Assembly: GCA_963975245.1 (NCBI GenBank)
Contig: CAXBFJ010000004.1
Coordinates: forward strand, 1-64,000
DNA: 64,000 nt
From: Panacagrimonas sp963975245
GTDB taxonomy: Bacteria; Pseudomonadota; Gammaproteobacteria; Nevskiales; Nevskiaceae
Direction of reading: 5' to 3'
The notes under the pieces were generated by a model. The model saw nothing but the letters and a program-made list of their open reading frames with translations. It did not search any database and was not told the DNA's origin. This document shows, piece by piece, positions 8,059-17,957 of the stretch. Every line of letters starts with the position of its first letter. Position 1 is the stretch's first letter. The position numbers were made by a program, and so were the translations under genes.

Positions 8059-9435
8059 TCAGGGTTGTTCTACCACCGCGTCGGCCACATCCCAGCTGGA
8101 ACCCGATGACCAGTTGACCTTGCGGGTGGCCCACATGACGCCGGTCAGTGCAACAAACAGCGCCATGGCTCCCAGCAGGAAAGCCAGATCCTCAGCCTGG
8201 AGAATGACGTAGAGATAGCCGAACCAGCCCGCCAGCAAGCCCCCGAGAAACAGGGCCCGCGATCGGTGCTGCGTTGCGATGTAGGCGTACCACGAGGCCT
8301 GCAACACAACCGCCGACGAAGCGGCGAGAAAAGCAGCGGCAAATCGGATGTGTTCCGCCAGGGCCAGTTGCAACAGCCCGAACAGGCACAGCGAACCACC
8401 CAGCAGCAGGTACTGCACCGGGTGCATCGGGCGCCCGCCCAGCAGTTCCATGACCCAGATCGCCGCAAAGCTGAGCAGCAGCAATAAGGCGCCGTATTTC
8501 GCAACGCGCGTGGCCATGGTGTAAGGATCTACCGGGACAACCAGTGCGACACCGAAGCTGGCCTGATCAAGCTGCTCGCGCGTGACCGCCTTATCCAGCC
8601 AGACTGGCGGATAGCCACTACCCAGGTTGGAAGCCGACCACCTTGCGCTAAATCCGCGATCGGAAATTTCATGCTCGGCCGGCAGATTCGACCCACGAAA
8701 CCCGGGATGCGGCCAGCCGCTGACCAATTCCAGCGTGGTTTGCCGCGCGACCGGAGCCAGCGCGAACTGCTCCGAGCCCCGCACCTCGATATCCAGCTCG
8801 AAGTGAACGCCCAGCCTGAGCGCCTGTGCGCTGATGCCGTTGCGCACAACCGCATGGACCCCCTGCCCGCCAAACTGACCTGCGGACGGCTCAAGCTGCA
8901 GGGGCTGGCCGGCAACACGCACCCGGCTGTCGGCCGCAATAGAACCGGGGCCCTGCATACCCATGAGCAGTTCTGCCCGACCAAAATCAATGCTGTCCTG
9001 CGTGACCGGCAAGCTGGCGGCCTCGGGCAGCAGGAAGTGACCGCGCATCCTTACGTCGGCGCGGTACACCGGCACTTCGAATATGCCGCGGCGACGCACC
9101 TCTGAATCAAGGTTCGTGACCACCGAGAGTGTTTGTGGCGTCAGCACCAGCCATCCGCGCCGTTCTCGCTCGACGATCTCCTCATCGCGCGCCTCTTGCC
9201 ATCGATGGGTATAGGGCAACCGCAGCAGAGGCCCGGCGAGCGTCTGTGGCCCGCCCCAGGATTGCGCCACATCGGCAACTGCAATATCACGCTGCTGACT
9301 GCGCTGCCTGACCTGATCATTGATCATGCCCAGTGGTATCAGCAGCACCAGAATCAGCACCCCAAGGCCCAGAATCCGCCCGCCGGGTCTGGCAAAAAAT
9401 GGCGCGAGTCGCGAGTGGGCATTGTTCAAAGTCAT
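8059..9435 (-). CDS. creD: Inner membrane protein CreD
   Basis: 458 aa. CreD family. The N-terminal membrane segment (ILGLGVLILVLLIPLGMI) is followed by the family-specific LAGPLLRLPY motif, a long periplasmic beta-rich region (about residues 60-300) and 4-5 C-terminal helices from about residue 305 (ALLLLLSFAAIWVMELLGG onward). CreD is the strongly induced target of CreBC in enterobacteria and affects the cell envelope and colicin or beta-lactam tolerance. It is divergent from the creB-like gene, as expected for a regulated target, with direct repeats in the 158-nt space between them. Confidence 0.93.
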   Translation of the reverse strand: MTLNNAHSRLAPFFARPGGRILGLGVLILVLLIPLGMINDQVRQRSQQRDIAVADVAQSWGGPQTLAGPLLRLPYTHRWQEARDEEIVERERRGWLVLTPQTLSVVTNLDSEVRRRGIFEVPVYRADVRMRGHFLLPEAASLPVTQDSIDFGRAELLMGMQGPGSIAADSRVRVAGQPLQLEPSAGQFGGQGVHAVVRNGISAQALRLGVHFELDIEVRGSEQFALAPVARQTTLELVSGWPHPGFRGSNLPAEHEISDRGFSARWSASNLGSGYPPVWLDKAVTREQLDQASFGVALVVPVDPYTMATRVAKYGALLLLLSFAAIWVMELLGGRPMHPVQYLLLGGSLCLFGLLQLALAEHIRFAAAFLAASSAVVLQASWYAYIATQHRSRALFLGGLLAGWFGYLYVILQAEDLAFLLGAMALFVALTGVMWATRKVNWSSGSSWDVADAVVEQP

Positions 9436-9515
9436 GTGCAGATTCCGATGGGTGACGCCTGTATTGCGCGGACCCTCAGCATGCTGATCAGGCGTGCCCG
9501 CCGGAATGCGCCGCC

Positions 9516-9572
9516 GTGCAATCTCAGCAGAATTGCGTGCAAAGGCAGTGCAAAGCCGTTTCGGTCGTGCAG
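9516..9572. promoter_or_regulatory. Direct-repeat operator candidate between creD and creB (cre-tag-like)
   Basis: GTGCAA occurs at 9516, 9537 and 9548, and GTGCAG at 9567. The pair at 9537-9554 is GTGCAAA-N4-GTGCAAA with an 11-bp pitch, one helix turn, typical for OmpR/PhoB-type regulators. On the other strand it reads TTTGCAC-N4-TTTGCAC, similar in pitch and sequence to the E. coli cre tag (TTCAC-N6-TTCAC). It lies 40 nt before creB and about 100 nt before creD. Binding is inferred. Confidence 0.5.
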
Positions 9573-9593
9573 TGCGTTGCTAAGCTTGCGCCC

Positions 9594-10286
9594 ATGCAGA
9601 ACATCCTGATCGTGGACGATGACGCCGGTATCCGTGAGGTTGTGAGCTTTGCCCTGCGCAAGGCCGGCTTTGAGGTCAACACGGCTGAGAACGGCATTGA
9701 GGCACTGGAAAAATTTTCAGCCACCGCCCCGGCACTGGTTGTGCTCGACATCCTCATGCCGGAACTCGACGGCACGGAAGTGTGCAAACGCATTCGCGCC
9801 CATTCAGAGCGCGCCCATACCCCGATCATTTTTCTGAGTTCGCGAGACGACGAGATCGATCGCATTCTCGGGCTGGAATTGGGTGGCGACGACTACATTT
9901 CCAAACCCTTTTCTCCACGCGAACTGGTCGCACGGGTCCGCGCCATCCTGCGCCGCACCCAGACTGCACCGCCCGCCGACACGCCCACGCGAATCTCGCA
10001 TGGCAACCTGGCCCTTGATCTGGAGCGCTACAAGGCGCTTTGGAAAGAACAGGAAATCGTGCTCACGCTGACTGAGTTCGGCATTCTCAGGACGCTGCTC
10101 GCGCGCCCGGGAAAAGTCTGCCGCCGCGAACATCTGATGGATCAGGCCTACGAACTCCACAAGGTGGTTTCTGATCGCACCATAGACAGCCATGTTCGAC
10201 GCGTGCGCGCAAAATTTGCCGCCATCGGCGCTGACCCCATCGAAACCGTCCACGGCATTGGCTACAAGCTTGGCAACTGCGCGTGA
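9594..10286 (+). CDS. creB: Response regulator, CreB-like (OmpR family)
   Basis: 230 aa from the ATG at 9594 (MQNILIVDDDAGIREV). The open frame continues upstream but adds non-conserved residues. The receiver domain has the acidic pocket DDD, phospho-Asp in LVVLDILMPELDG and Lys in DDYISKPFS. The C-terminal winged helix is of OmpR/PhoB type (LTLTEFGILRTLL, RTIDSHVRRVRAKF). It overlaps the downstream kinase (GTGA) and is divergent from creD, which supports the Cre assignment over other OmpR regulators. Confidence 0.85.
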   Translation: MQNILIVDDDAGIREVVSFALRKAGFEVNTAENGIEALEKFSATAPALVVLDILMPELDGTEVCKRIRAHSERAHTPIIFLSSRDDEIDRILGLELGGDDYISKPFSPRELVARVRAILRRTQTAPPADTPTRISHGNLALDLERYKALWKEQEIVLTLTEFGILRTLLARPGKVCRREHLMDQAYELHKVVSDRTIDSHVRRVRAKFAAIGADPIETVHGIGYKLGNCA

Positions 10287-11917
10287 AGAAGAAATGGCGG
10301 CCCCGGCTGTCGAGCATCCTGATCCTGATCAATCTGGTCATTCTGGTTCTGCCGCTCGGCGGCATCGCGGTGCTGCGCGTCTATGAAAGCGCCCTGATCC
10401 GGCAGACAGAATCTGAACTCATCGCCCAGGGCGTGTTTGTCAGCGCCACGTATCGCACTCTGTTTCACGACGCCACGTCCGGATCAGATGACAGCGCTTT
10501 CCCGCTCTCAGACACCGAGCTGCAGTCCTACGGCATCGAACGTCAGTACTTCGAACCCAAGGCGGCACCGGATGGCCCGTGGCGCCCACGGCTGGTGAAG
10601 CTCGACCTGGCGCGCGATGCCATTCTTCCGCGCGTTCCCAGCCCCATGAGCAGCCAGCTTGATCCGGACCCGATCTCGGCCGCGGTCGGGCGCAGGCTGG
10701 AACCGATCCTGCGCGATGCACAGGTCAACACTCTGGCCGGCATTCGGGTCGTGGATTATCGCGGCGTCATTGTGGCGACAACCGGCAGTGATCTGGGCGA
10801 GTCGATCCTCAATCGCGAAGAAGCCCTGCGTGCACTGAGCGGGGAATACGTCAGCGTCATGCGGCGACGCGGGCAAAGTTCGGACCCGGCGCCACTCAAT
10901 GCTGTCTCACGCGGCGCCCGTATCCGCGTTTCGGTTTCGGTTCCCATTCTGATGGAGGGTCGCGTCATTGGTGCAGTGACCCTGCTGCGAACCCCGGCCA
11001 ACATCAGCCAGGCCATTCGCGGCAAAAAGCGCGAGCTGATGCTGGGCGGCGCAGCGCTAGTGATGATCGTGCTGGGCCTCACTTTATTCACCTCGGTCAC
11101 CATCGGCCGACCCGTGCGTGCGCTGATCGCACAGGCGCGCCGCGCCGCACGCGGTGAAGCAGGGGCAGTGATGCCACTGAAACATTCCGCCACGCGCGAG
11201 ATTGCCGAGCTGTCGCACACCGTTGCCGCCATGGCGCGCACCCTGGAAGAACGCGCCAGTTACATCCGGGATCTGGCGGCGCACATCTCTCATGAATTCA
11301 AGACGCCCCTGACGGCCATTCGCGGCACTGTGGAGCTAATGCGCGATCACGGCGATGCCATGCAGACCGCAGAGCGCGAAAAATTCCTCAATATTCTTGA
11401 TGCAGATGCTGAACGCCTTGATCGTCTGGTTCGCAGATTGCTGGAATTGGCGCGCGCGGACATGTCCGCCACCTCGGGTGAGGCCGCCTGTTGTGAACCC
11501 GAAGCCGTCATCGCCGCACTTGTTGCGCAATACCGGGCAAGGCAGTACGCGGTCACGCTTTCGATAACCCAGGATCTGCCTGCAGTAGCCTTGTCGGCCG
11601 ACATGCTCGACTCGATCCTGGGCAGCCTGCTGGACAACGCCTTCCAGCACGCGGGAAGTTCGGCACAGGTGCATATCGACGCCGCCGCGGTCGATGAGGG
11701 CGTGCGGATTCGCGTCAGCGATGATGGCAGCGGCATATCCGCGCATAATGCCGCCCGAATTTTTGAGCCCTTCTTCACCACGGCGCGCAGCGCCGGCAAT
11801 ACCGGCATGGGTCTTTCTATCGTGCGATCACTTTTACAGGCACACGGTGGCGAGATCCGCCTCAGGAGCCCGTCCTCGGGCACCTGCTTTCAGATGGACA
11901 TTCCAACAGCACCTTGA
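10283..11917 (+). CDS. creC: Sensor histidine kinase, CreC-like
   Basis: 544 aa from a GTG that overlaps the creB-like stop. Two membrane helices (about residues 10-30 and 250-275) flank a periplasmic sensor region. HAMP follows (TIGRPVRALIAQARRAARG), then HisKA with H-box HISHEFKTPLTAIRG near residue 338 and HATPase (N box LLDNAFQHAG, G1 SDDGSGI, F FEPFFTT, G2 GNTGMGLSI). It is about 70 residues longer than E. coli CreC, so the sensed signal may differ. Operon with the response regulator; rsmB follows with another 4-nt overlap. Confidence 0.8.
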   Translation: MKKKWRPRLSSILILINLVILVLPLGGIAVLRVYESALIRQTESELIAQGVFVSATYRTLFHDATSGSDDSAFPLSDTELQSYGIERQYFEPKAAPDGPWRPRLVKLDLARDAILPRVPSPMSSQLDPDPISAAVGRRLEPILRDAQVNTLAGIRVVDYRGVIVATTGSDLGESILNREEALRALSGEYVSVMRRRGQSSDPAPLNAVSRGARIRVSVSVPILMEGRVIGAVTLLRTPANISQAIRGKKRELMLGGAALVMIVLGLTLFTSVTIGRPVRALIAQARRAARGEAGAVMPLKHSATREIAELSHTVAAMARTLEERASYIRDLAAHISHEFKTPLTAIRGTVELMRDHGDAMQTAEREKFLNILDADAERLDRLVRRLLELARADMSATSGEAACCEPEAVIAALVAQYRARQYAVTLSITQDLPAVALSADMLDSILGSLLDNAFQHAGSSAQVHIDAAAVDEGVRIRVSDDGSGISAHNAARIFEPFFTTARSAGNTGMGLSIVRSLLQAHGGEIRLRSPSSGTCFQMDIPTAP

Positions 11918-13224
11918 AACAAGCCACTCCCCGATCCGCCGCCGCCCAGGCCGTCGCCGCCGTACTGTCCGGCCGCAGCCTCGATCACGTTCTACCCAAA
12001 CTCGAACGCCCCTTGTCACCGGGTGATCGCAGCCTGCTGCGTGCGCTCAGCTACGGCGTTTTGCGAGAGCATCTGCTGCTGGCTGCCATTCGCGACCAAA
12101 TGTTGAAAACGCCGCTGGTGGATCAGGACCTGGTCGCTGCACTGATCGAGGTGGGGCTGCATCAACTGCGTTCCACGCGCGTCTCTGCACATGCTGCAGT
12201 CAGCGAGACCGTCAATGCCTGCGAAATCCTCGGGCTTGAATCACGCCGGGGCCTGGTCAATGCCCTGCTGCGCCGCTATCAACGCGACAGCCGGGCGCTG
12301 GAGGTGGCGGCCGCCAGCGATGGCGCCAAACGCTATTCATATCCCACCTGGTTGCTCGACTCCATCCGCTGCGACTGGCCAGATCAATGGGAGCAACTGC
12401 TTGAGGCTGGCAATACGCAGGGCCCGCTGAGCATTCGGGTGAATCGACGCGTGCAGTCGCGTGATGAGTATCTGGCGCTATTGAATCAGGCCGGACTGCA
12501 GGCCCGCGAGATTCCGGGCGCTGAAGATGCGCTGCAACTGGTCAGCGCTGTGCCAGTTGAACGCCTGCCGGGTTTTGCCAGCGGCGCGGTGTCGGTACAG
12601 GATGCGTCGGCGCAACTCGCCGCCGGGATACTCGCTGCCGAACCGGGGCAGAACGTGCTGGATGCCTGTTGCGCACCCGGCGGTAAGACCGCGCATCTGC
12701 TGGAGCGCTGCGACCTGAATCTGGTCGGGCTCGACAGCGATGGCATGCGTCTGCAGCGGGTCAAGGACAATTTTGAACGTCTGGGTGTGCAGGCGGAGCT
12801 GATCTGCTGCGATGCCGCCAAGTTTGCTGATCGATGGGACGGACCGCAGTTCGATCGTATTCTGCTCGATGCGCCCTGCTCCGGTACCGGCGTGATCCGC
12901 CGTCACCCGGACATCAAATACTTGCGCCGTCACGACGATATCCCGCGCATGGCGGATGAACAGCTGCGCCTACTGACTGGATTGTGGCCCCTGCTCGCAC
13001 CGGGTGGGCGACTCCTGTTTGCGACCTGCTCCATCCTCGCAGCCGAAGGTGAAGATGTCGTCCGGCGTTTCATGATGAAGCAGGCCGACGCCAAGCATGA
13101 GCCGATTGAGGCGGATTGGGGCGAAGCACGCCGATTCGGCCGACGCATCGCCGCCGGCGGTGACTTTGACGGCTTTTTCTATGCCAGCCTGCGCAAACCC
13201 GTCCGCAAACCTGCATCTTCTTGA
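11914..13224 (+). CDS. rsmB: 16S rRNA (cytosine-967-C5)-methyltransferase
   Basis: 436 aa. N-terminal NusB-like domain (about residues 1-140), then a Rossmann methyltransferase domain with DACCAPGGKTAHLLE (SAM loop) and the two-cysteine catalytic pair including DAPCSGTGVIRRHPD. Start TTG at 11914 overlaps the kinase stop as TTGA; the Ala-rich N-terminus fits the family. In Pseudomonas rsmB lies between fmt and trkA; here the cre module has been placed between fmt and rsmB. Confidence 0.95.
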   Translation: MKQATPRSAAAQAVAAVLSGRSLDHVLPKLERPLSPGDRSLLRALSYGVLREHLLLAAIRDQMLKTPLVDQDLVAALIEVGLHQLRSTRVSAHAAVSETVNACEILGLESRRGLVNALLRRYQRDSRALEVAAASDGAKRYSYPTWLLDSIRCDWPDQWEQLLEAGNTQGPLSIRVNRRVQSRDEYLALLNQAGLQAREIPGAEDALQLVSAVPVERLPGFASGAVSVQDASAQLAAGILAAEPGQNVLDACCAPGGKTAHLLERCDLNLVGLDSDGMRLQRVKDNFERLGVQAELICCDAAKFADRWDGPQFDRILLDAPCSGTGVIRRHPDIKYLRRHDDIPRMADEQLRLLTGLWPLLAPGGRLLFATCSILAAEGEDVVRRFMMKQADAKHEPIEADWGEARRFGRRIAAGGDFDGFFYASLRKPVRKPASS

Positions 13225-13485
13225 ACACAGCTGACGAACCCCGCAATAAAGAATATGGGCATGGGCCTTGCTTGTTGCTCCTCAGCCAGATGGTGGCGCG
13301 ATGAAACCGGACTCAGGGGCACGATTTCTTCTTGCGGCGGCACCACGGCGGGCGTAAGGTCCGTCCGCTCCGCGATGCCTACCATCGAGACTCCCAGAAC
13401 ATTCGAACCCATGATCTGTGTTCAAAGCCCAGCCAGTCGACGTTCCAGACTTTCGACACGCACGGCCTGACGGTCCTCCTACGAC
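13225..13485. other. Gap between rsmB and trkA without a clear gene
   Basis: 261 nt. Only short unsupported frames cross it. No tRNA, clear promoter or terminator hairpin is visible. In many relatives rsmB and trkA are adjacent or separated by ntrYX; neither is seen here. Confidence 0.5.
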
Positions 13486-14859
13486 GTGAAGATCATTATT
13501 CTCGGCGCAGGCCAGGTCGGTGCGACCTTGGCAGAAAACCTGGCCAGTGAGGCCAACGACGTCACCGTCGTCGATGCCGACGCAGGCCTGCTGAGCGATC
13601 TCGCCGAGCGCTACGACCTCGCCACCATCCACGGCTTTGCGTCACATCCAGACGTCTTGCGCCGCGCAGGTGCCGATGATGCGGACCTGATCATCGCGGT
13701 CACCGAGTCCGATGAAACCAACATGCTTGCGTGCAAGATCGCGCATACCCTGTTCCAGACCCCGACCCGGATTGCACGTGTGCGCGCGGCCGAGTATCTG
13801 TCCGAGAAGAACCTGTTCTCCAAGGATGCACTGGCGGTTGATCTGCACATTTCGCCCGAGCAGCTTGTTACCGACTACATTCACCGGCTGATCGAGTATC
13901 CGGGCGCGCTGCAGGTTGTCGACTTTGCCGACGGTCGCGTCAGGTTGGTCGGCGTCAAGGCCTACTATGGCGGGCCGCTGGTGAGCCACCAGTTGAAAGA
14001 GTTGCCGGAACATCTGCCCGGCATCGATTCCAGAGTCGCTGCCATCTATCGGCGTGGCAGGCCAATCCTGCCAGAAGGCGACACCATCATCGAAGCCGAA
14101 GATGAGGTTTTCTTCATTGCAGCGGCGCCGCATATCCCCAAGATCATGGCCGAACTTCGGCGCATGGACAAACCGGTCAAACGCGTCATGCTGGCCGGCG
14201 GCGGCAATATCGGCCTGCGTCTTGCCCGCGCGCTGGAATCCAAGGTGCAGGTCAAGCTGATCGAACGCTCACGAGAGCGCGCGCGATTCCTCTCAGAAGA
14301 ACTTCAACGCTCCACCGTGCTCTGGGGGGACGCTGCAAACGAGGATCTGCTGAGCGAAGAGAACATCGAAGATTGCGATGTTTTCTGCGCCATCACCAAC
14401 GACGATGAAGCCAACATTCTTTCTGCGATGCTGGCCAAACGTCTGGGCGCCCGCAAGGCCTTGTCACTGATCAACCGCCTTTCCTATGTTGATCTTGTGG
14501 AAGGCGGTGCCATCGATATCGCCATTTCGCCACAGCAATCAACGGTATCGGCCCTGCTCGCCCACGTGCGTCGCGGCGACATGGTGCGCGTGCATTCACT
14601 GCGTCGCGGTGCCGCTGAGGCCATTGAAGCGGTTGCTCATGGCGACGCGAAGAACAGCAAGGTTGTCGGGCACAAACTAGAGGATATCCCGCTGCCCAAG
14701 GGCACCACGATTGGCGCCATCGTGCGCGGCGACGAAGTGCTGATGGCGCACCACGACACCGTGGTACAGGCCGAGGACCATGTCATCATGTTCATCGTGG
14801 ATCGCAAGTACACCAAGGATGTGGAGAAACTGTTCCAGGTTGGATTCGCGTTCATCTGA
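13486..14859 (+). CDS. trkA: Trk potassium uptake regulator TrkA
   Basis: 457 aa from GTG at 13486 (MKIIILGAGQVGATLAENL). Cytosolic gating subunit of the Trk channel. Two tandem RCK_N (Rossmann, GxGxVG and MLAGGGNIGLRLARAL near residue 233) plus RCK_C domains bind NAD(H)/ATP and control TrkH. trkH follows 86 nt downstream on the same strand, so the full potassium uptake system is encoded here. Confidence 0.97.
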   Translation: MKIIILGAGQVGATLAENLASEANDVTVVDADAGLLSDLAERYDLATIHGFASHPDVLRRAGADDADLIIAVTESDETNMLACKIAHTLFQTPTRIARVRAAEYLSEKNLFSKDALAVDLHISPEQLVTDYIHRLIEYPGALQVVDFADGRVRLVGVKAYYGGPLVSHQLKELPEHLPGIDSRVAAIYRRGRPILPEGDTIIEAEDEVFFIAAAPHIPKIMAELRRMDKPVKRVMLAGGGNIGLRLARALESKVQVKLIERSRERARFLSEELQRSTVLWGDAANEDLLSEENIEDCDVFCAITNDDEANILSAMLAKRLGARKALSLINRLSYVDLVEGGAIDIAISPQQSTVSALLAHVRRGDMVRVHSLRRGAAEAIEAVAHGDAKNSKVVGHKLEDIPLPKGTTIGAIVRGDEVLMAHHDTVVQAEDHVIMFIVDRKYTKDVEKLFQVGFAFI

Positions 14860-14945
14860 GCGCATTTGGGACCGCATGCGCCATGTTCTGCATTTGCACA
14901 TCCACTGCACCGGACATCTCTTGCCATGAATGAGCGACATCGCTG

Positions 14946-16436
14946 ATGGCAAACTGGTCGCTCAGCCTGAGCCCGCGCGCGCACCGCTTTGTTGCCGTGC
15001 AACGCATCACCGGCGTGCTGCTGATGCTGTTCAGCCTGACCATGCTGCCACCGATATTGGTCGACCAGATCTACGATGGCACTGCGACACTGCCATTCCT
15101 GACCGGCATGTGGATCACCTTCAGCACCGGAGCTATGGTCTGGTGGCCGGCACGGCGTGAACGATCCGAACTCAAGATTCGCGATGGATTTCTGATCACC
15201 GTCCTGTTCTGGACCGTGCTCGCGGCCTTTGGCGCGATTCCGTTGTATATGTCGGATACCGCCTGGAACGATCCAACGGACGCCCTGTTCGATGCGGTGT
15301 CCGGCTTGACCACCACGGGGGCAACGACAGTTTCCAGTGGCCTGGACAACCTGCCCAAAGCCATCAACTTCTATCGCGTGCAACTGCACTGGCTGGGCGG
15401 CATGGGCATCATCGTGCTCGCCGTGGCAATTCTCCCGATGCTCGGCATCGGCGGCATGCAGATGTATCGCGCCGAGATGCCCGGGCCAATGAAGAACGCC
15501 AAGCTCACGCCACGCATCACCGAAACCGCGCGCGTGTTGTGGCTGGTCTACCTCACCCTCACGGCAATCTGCGGACTGGTTTACTGGCTGATGGGCATGT
15601 CGCCCTTCGACGCGGTGTGCCATGCGCTATCCACACTGGCCACCGGCGGTTTTTCCACCCATGACGCCAGCATTGGCTATTTCGACAACCCCGCGCTGGA
15701 ATGGGCGGTGATGTTCTTCATGATGTTGGGCACCATCAATTTTGCGACGCACTTCGGCGTGTGGCGCATTCGCAGCTTGCGGATGTACTGGCGCGACAGC
15801 GAGTTTCGTACCTGCATCGCCATTGTCCTGGGCTTCTCATTCCTGGTCAGCCTACCGCTGATCCTGGCCGGCACCTTTGATGACACTGAAACATCGATTC
15901 GCAAAGCGATGTTTCATGTCATTTCCTTCGGCACCAACTCCGGTTTCGTGACTTCCGACCCCACGCACTGGCCCACCTACACCCCCATCATGCTCATGCT
16001 GTGCGCCTTCATGGTGGGCTGTTCAGGTTCGACCTCGGGCGGCGTCAAGGTGGTTCGCCTGATGTTGTTCGTCAAGCAGGCGCTGCGCGAAATCCAGCGC
16101 CTGGTCCACCCCAGTGCGCAGCTGGCGATCAAGCTGCACGGAAAAATCGTGGATGATTCGGTTGTATATGCGGTTGGCGGATTCTTTTCCGTGTACATCG
16201 GCCTGACGATTCTGCTCATGTTTGCGATGATGGCGACTGGCATGGAACCTGTCATCGCTTACTCGGCGGTGGCCGCCACCATCAATAACATGGGCCCCGG
16301 ACTGGGCCCGCTCAACAGCTCGGTGGCTTCGGTCAGCGAAGCCGGAAAATGGATCATGATGTTTTCAATGCTGCTGGGGCGCCTGGAAATCTTCACGCTG
16401 CTGATTGTGTTCACCCCCAGTTTCTGGAGACGCTGA
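14946..16436 (+). CDS. trkH: Trk potassium uptake channel TrkH
   Basis: 496 aa integral membrane protein with the four-repeat pore fold of the TrkH/KtrB family. The selectivity filter region SGLTTTGATTVSSGLD is near residue 120 and STLATGGFSTHDAS near residue 233; NNMGPGLGPLNSS is near residue 440. It imports K+ together with TrkA. Its ATG overlaps the stop of a tiny six-codon reading frame (TGATG) that could couple translation. thrB begins 2 nt after its stop. Confidence 0.96.
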   Translation: MANWSLSLSPRAHRFVAVQRITGVLLMLFSLTMLPPILVDQIYDGTATLPFLTGMWITFSTGAMVWWPARRERSELKIRDGFLITVLFWTVLAAFGAIPLYMSDTAWNDPTDALFDAVSGLTTTGATTVSSGLDNLPKAINFYRVQLHWLGGMGIIVLAVAILPMLGIGGMQMYRAEMPGPMKNAKLTPRITETARVLWLVYLTLTAICGLVYWLMGMSPFDAVCHALSTLATGGFSTHDASIGYFDNPALEWAVMFFMMLGTINFATHFGVWRIRSLRMYWRDSEFRTCIAIVLGFSFLVSLPLILAGTFDDTETSIRKAMFHVISFGTNSGFVTSDPTHWPTYTPIMLMLCAFMVGCSGSTSGGVKVVRLMLFVKQALREIQRLVHPSAQLAIKLHGKIVDDSVVYAVGGFFSVYIGLTILLMFAMMATGMEPVIAYSAVAATINNMGPGLGPLNSSVASVSEAGKWIMMFSMLLGRLEIFTLLIVFTPSFWRR

Positions 16437-16438
16437 TC

Positions 16439-17377
16439 GTGAGTGTCTTTACCCAGGTCAGCCACAAGCAGTTGCTGAAGTTCCTGACGCTGTACGACAT
16501 CGGCGAGGTGCTCGATTTTCAGGGCATTGGCGAAGGCGTGGAAAACAGCAATTTCTTCGTTGACACCGAACAGGGCCGCTGGGTCCTGACCTTGTTTGAG
16601 CGTCTCAATTACGATGACCTGCCGTTCTTTCTCGGCTTGATGGAACATCTGGCGGATGCTGGCCTGCCCTGCGCGGCCCCGCTGAAAACCAAGGACGGAC
16701 GCAGCTTGGTGGAGCTCAACGGCAAACCCGCCGCCATGGTTCATCGTCTCACCGGGCAGAGCGTGCTGTTTCCCAATGTGGCGCAATGCCGCGCTGCTGG
16801 CGAATTGATGGGCCGCATGCACAAAGCCACTGAAAGCTTTGATGGCACCGCAGTCAACACCCGCGGCGCGGGCTGGCGGCGCGACACTGCACAGACACTG
16901 GCAGCCGAATTACCGGAAGATGCGCGCAAGCTCATTGAATCTGAGATTCAGGAGCAGTCATCGTTCGACATGACATCGCTGCGGCAGGGCGTCATTCACG
17001 CTGACATGTTTCGCGACAATGTCCTGTTCATTGACGACCGGCTTTCCGGGGTCATCGATTTCTACTACGCCTGCAACGAAGCGCTGCTCTACGACCTGGC
17101 CATTGCAGTCAATGACTGGTGCATGGACACGCACGGCGCGCCCGAGCCCGGCAAGGTCAAGGCAATGACACAGGCCTATGTTGAGCAGCGCCAGCCTGAC
17201 GACGGCGAGATTGCGGCATGGCCGATGTTGCTGCGCGCAGCAGCGCTTCGCTTCTATCTGTCCAGGCTTGAGGACTGGCTGCATCCCCGCGAGGGCGGCA
17301 TCGTCCACGTCAAGGATCCGGTGGTCTATCAGCGCATTCTCGAACACCATCGAGACGCGCCCATGGCTTTGTTTTAA
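16439..17377 (+). CDS. thrB: Homoserine kinase, APH-fold type (ThrB2)
   Basis: 312 aa from GTG at 16439 (MSVFTQVSHKQLLKFLTLYDIG), which is the conserved start of this family; the frame is open further upstream but that part lies in trkH. Phosphorylates homoserine in threonine synthesis. It is the aminoglycoside-phosphotransferase-like form used by pseudomonads and xanthomonads: GEGVENSNFFVDT near the N-terminus, and catalytic loop HADMFRDNVLF with Mg-binding IDFYYACNE. Only 2 nt from trkH, so co-transcription is likely. Confidence 0.94.
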   Translation: MSVFTQVSHKQLLKFLTLYDIGEVLDFQGIGEGVENSNFFVDTEQGRWVLTLFERLNYDDLPFFLGLMEHLADAGLPCAAPLKTKDGRSLVELNGKPAAMVHRLTGQSVLFPNVAQCRAAGELMGRMHKATESFDGTAVNTRGAGWRRDTAQTLAAELPEDARKLIESEIQEQSSFDMTSLRQGVIHADMFRDNVLFIDDRLSGVIDFYYACNEALLYDLAIAVNDWCMDTHGAPEPGKVKAMTQAYVEQRQPDDGEIAAWPMLLRAAALRFYLSRLEDWLHPREGGIVHVKDPVVYQRILEHHRDAPMALF

Positions 17378-17481
17378 GACCCTGTTTTCATGCCCTCACG
17401 GATCACAAGTTTCAGTGGGACGCCGCTCTCAGCTAAACTCAAGTGGTTAAACACATACCAAATCAGGGAGAAAGCTCTGCC

Positions 17482-17820
17482 ATGAAGATGCTCATTGCAG
17501 TGATCAAACCGTTCAAACTCGATGCTGTACGCGAGGCGCTGGCCGACATCGGTGTACAAGGCATGACGGTGACCGAAGTCCGCGGTTTTGGCAGGCAGAA
17601 AGGACACACCGAGATGTATCGCGGCGCCGAGTACACCGTTGACCTGCTGCCCAAGATCAAATTGGAACTCGCACTGCCACCGGAGCTTGTGGAACAGGCG
17701 CTTGACGCGATTTCACGCAGTGCCAAGACCGGCCAGATTGGCGACGGCAAGATCTTTGTCTATGACCTGGAGCAAACCGTGCGCATTCGCACCGGTGAAG
17801 CGGGCAACGAAGCGGTCTGA
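17482..17820 (+). CDS. glnK: Nitrogen regulatory protein P-II
   Basis: 112 aa, exact PII length. Start ATG at 17482 with AGGGAG upstream. T-loop with the uridylylated Tyr in HTEMYRGAEYTVD; B-loop IGDGKIFVYDLE; C-terminal RIRTGEAG. Senses 2-oxoglutarate/ATP/ADP and blocks the ammonium channel when nitrogen is plentiful. Linked to amtB as in nearly all glnK-amtB operons, which is why glnK is preferred over glnB. Confidence 0.96.
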   Translation: MKMLIAVIKPFKLDAVREALADIGVQGMTVTEVRGFGRQKGHTEMYRGAEYTVDLLPKIKLELALPPELVEQALDAISRSAKTGQIGDGKIFVYDLEQTVRIRTGEAGNEAV

Positions 17821-17957
17821 CACGAATCAGAAATCCGCCAGTCCGTCAGGGGCTGGTACCGAGCCGGGCCACGGGGAACAAGAGGCGGCGCGGATATAAC
17901 GGCAACAGGCTGCGACCCAACGAGTAGCGAGGCGCAGCGAGCAGGAGGGGAAACACG

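Noticed and set aside
17415..17440. Possible sigma-54 promoter for glnK (TGGGACG then TCTCA)
   Set aside because: The -12 element does not fit TTGCA and the invariant GC is missing; nitrogen control may still act, but this site is not supported.
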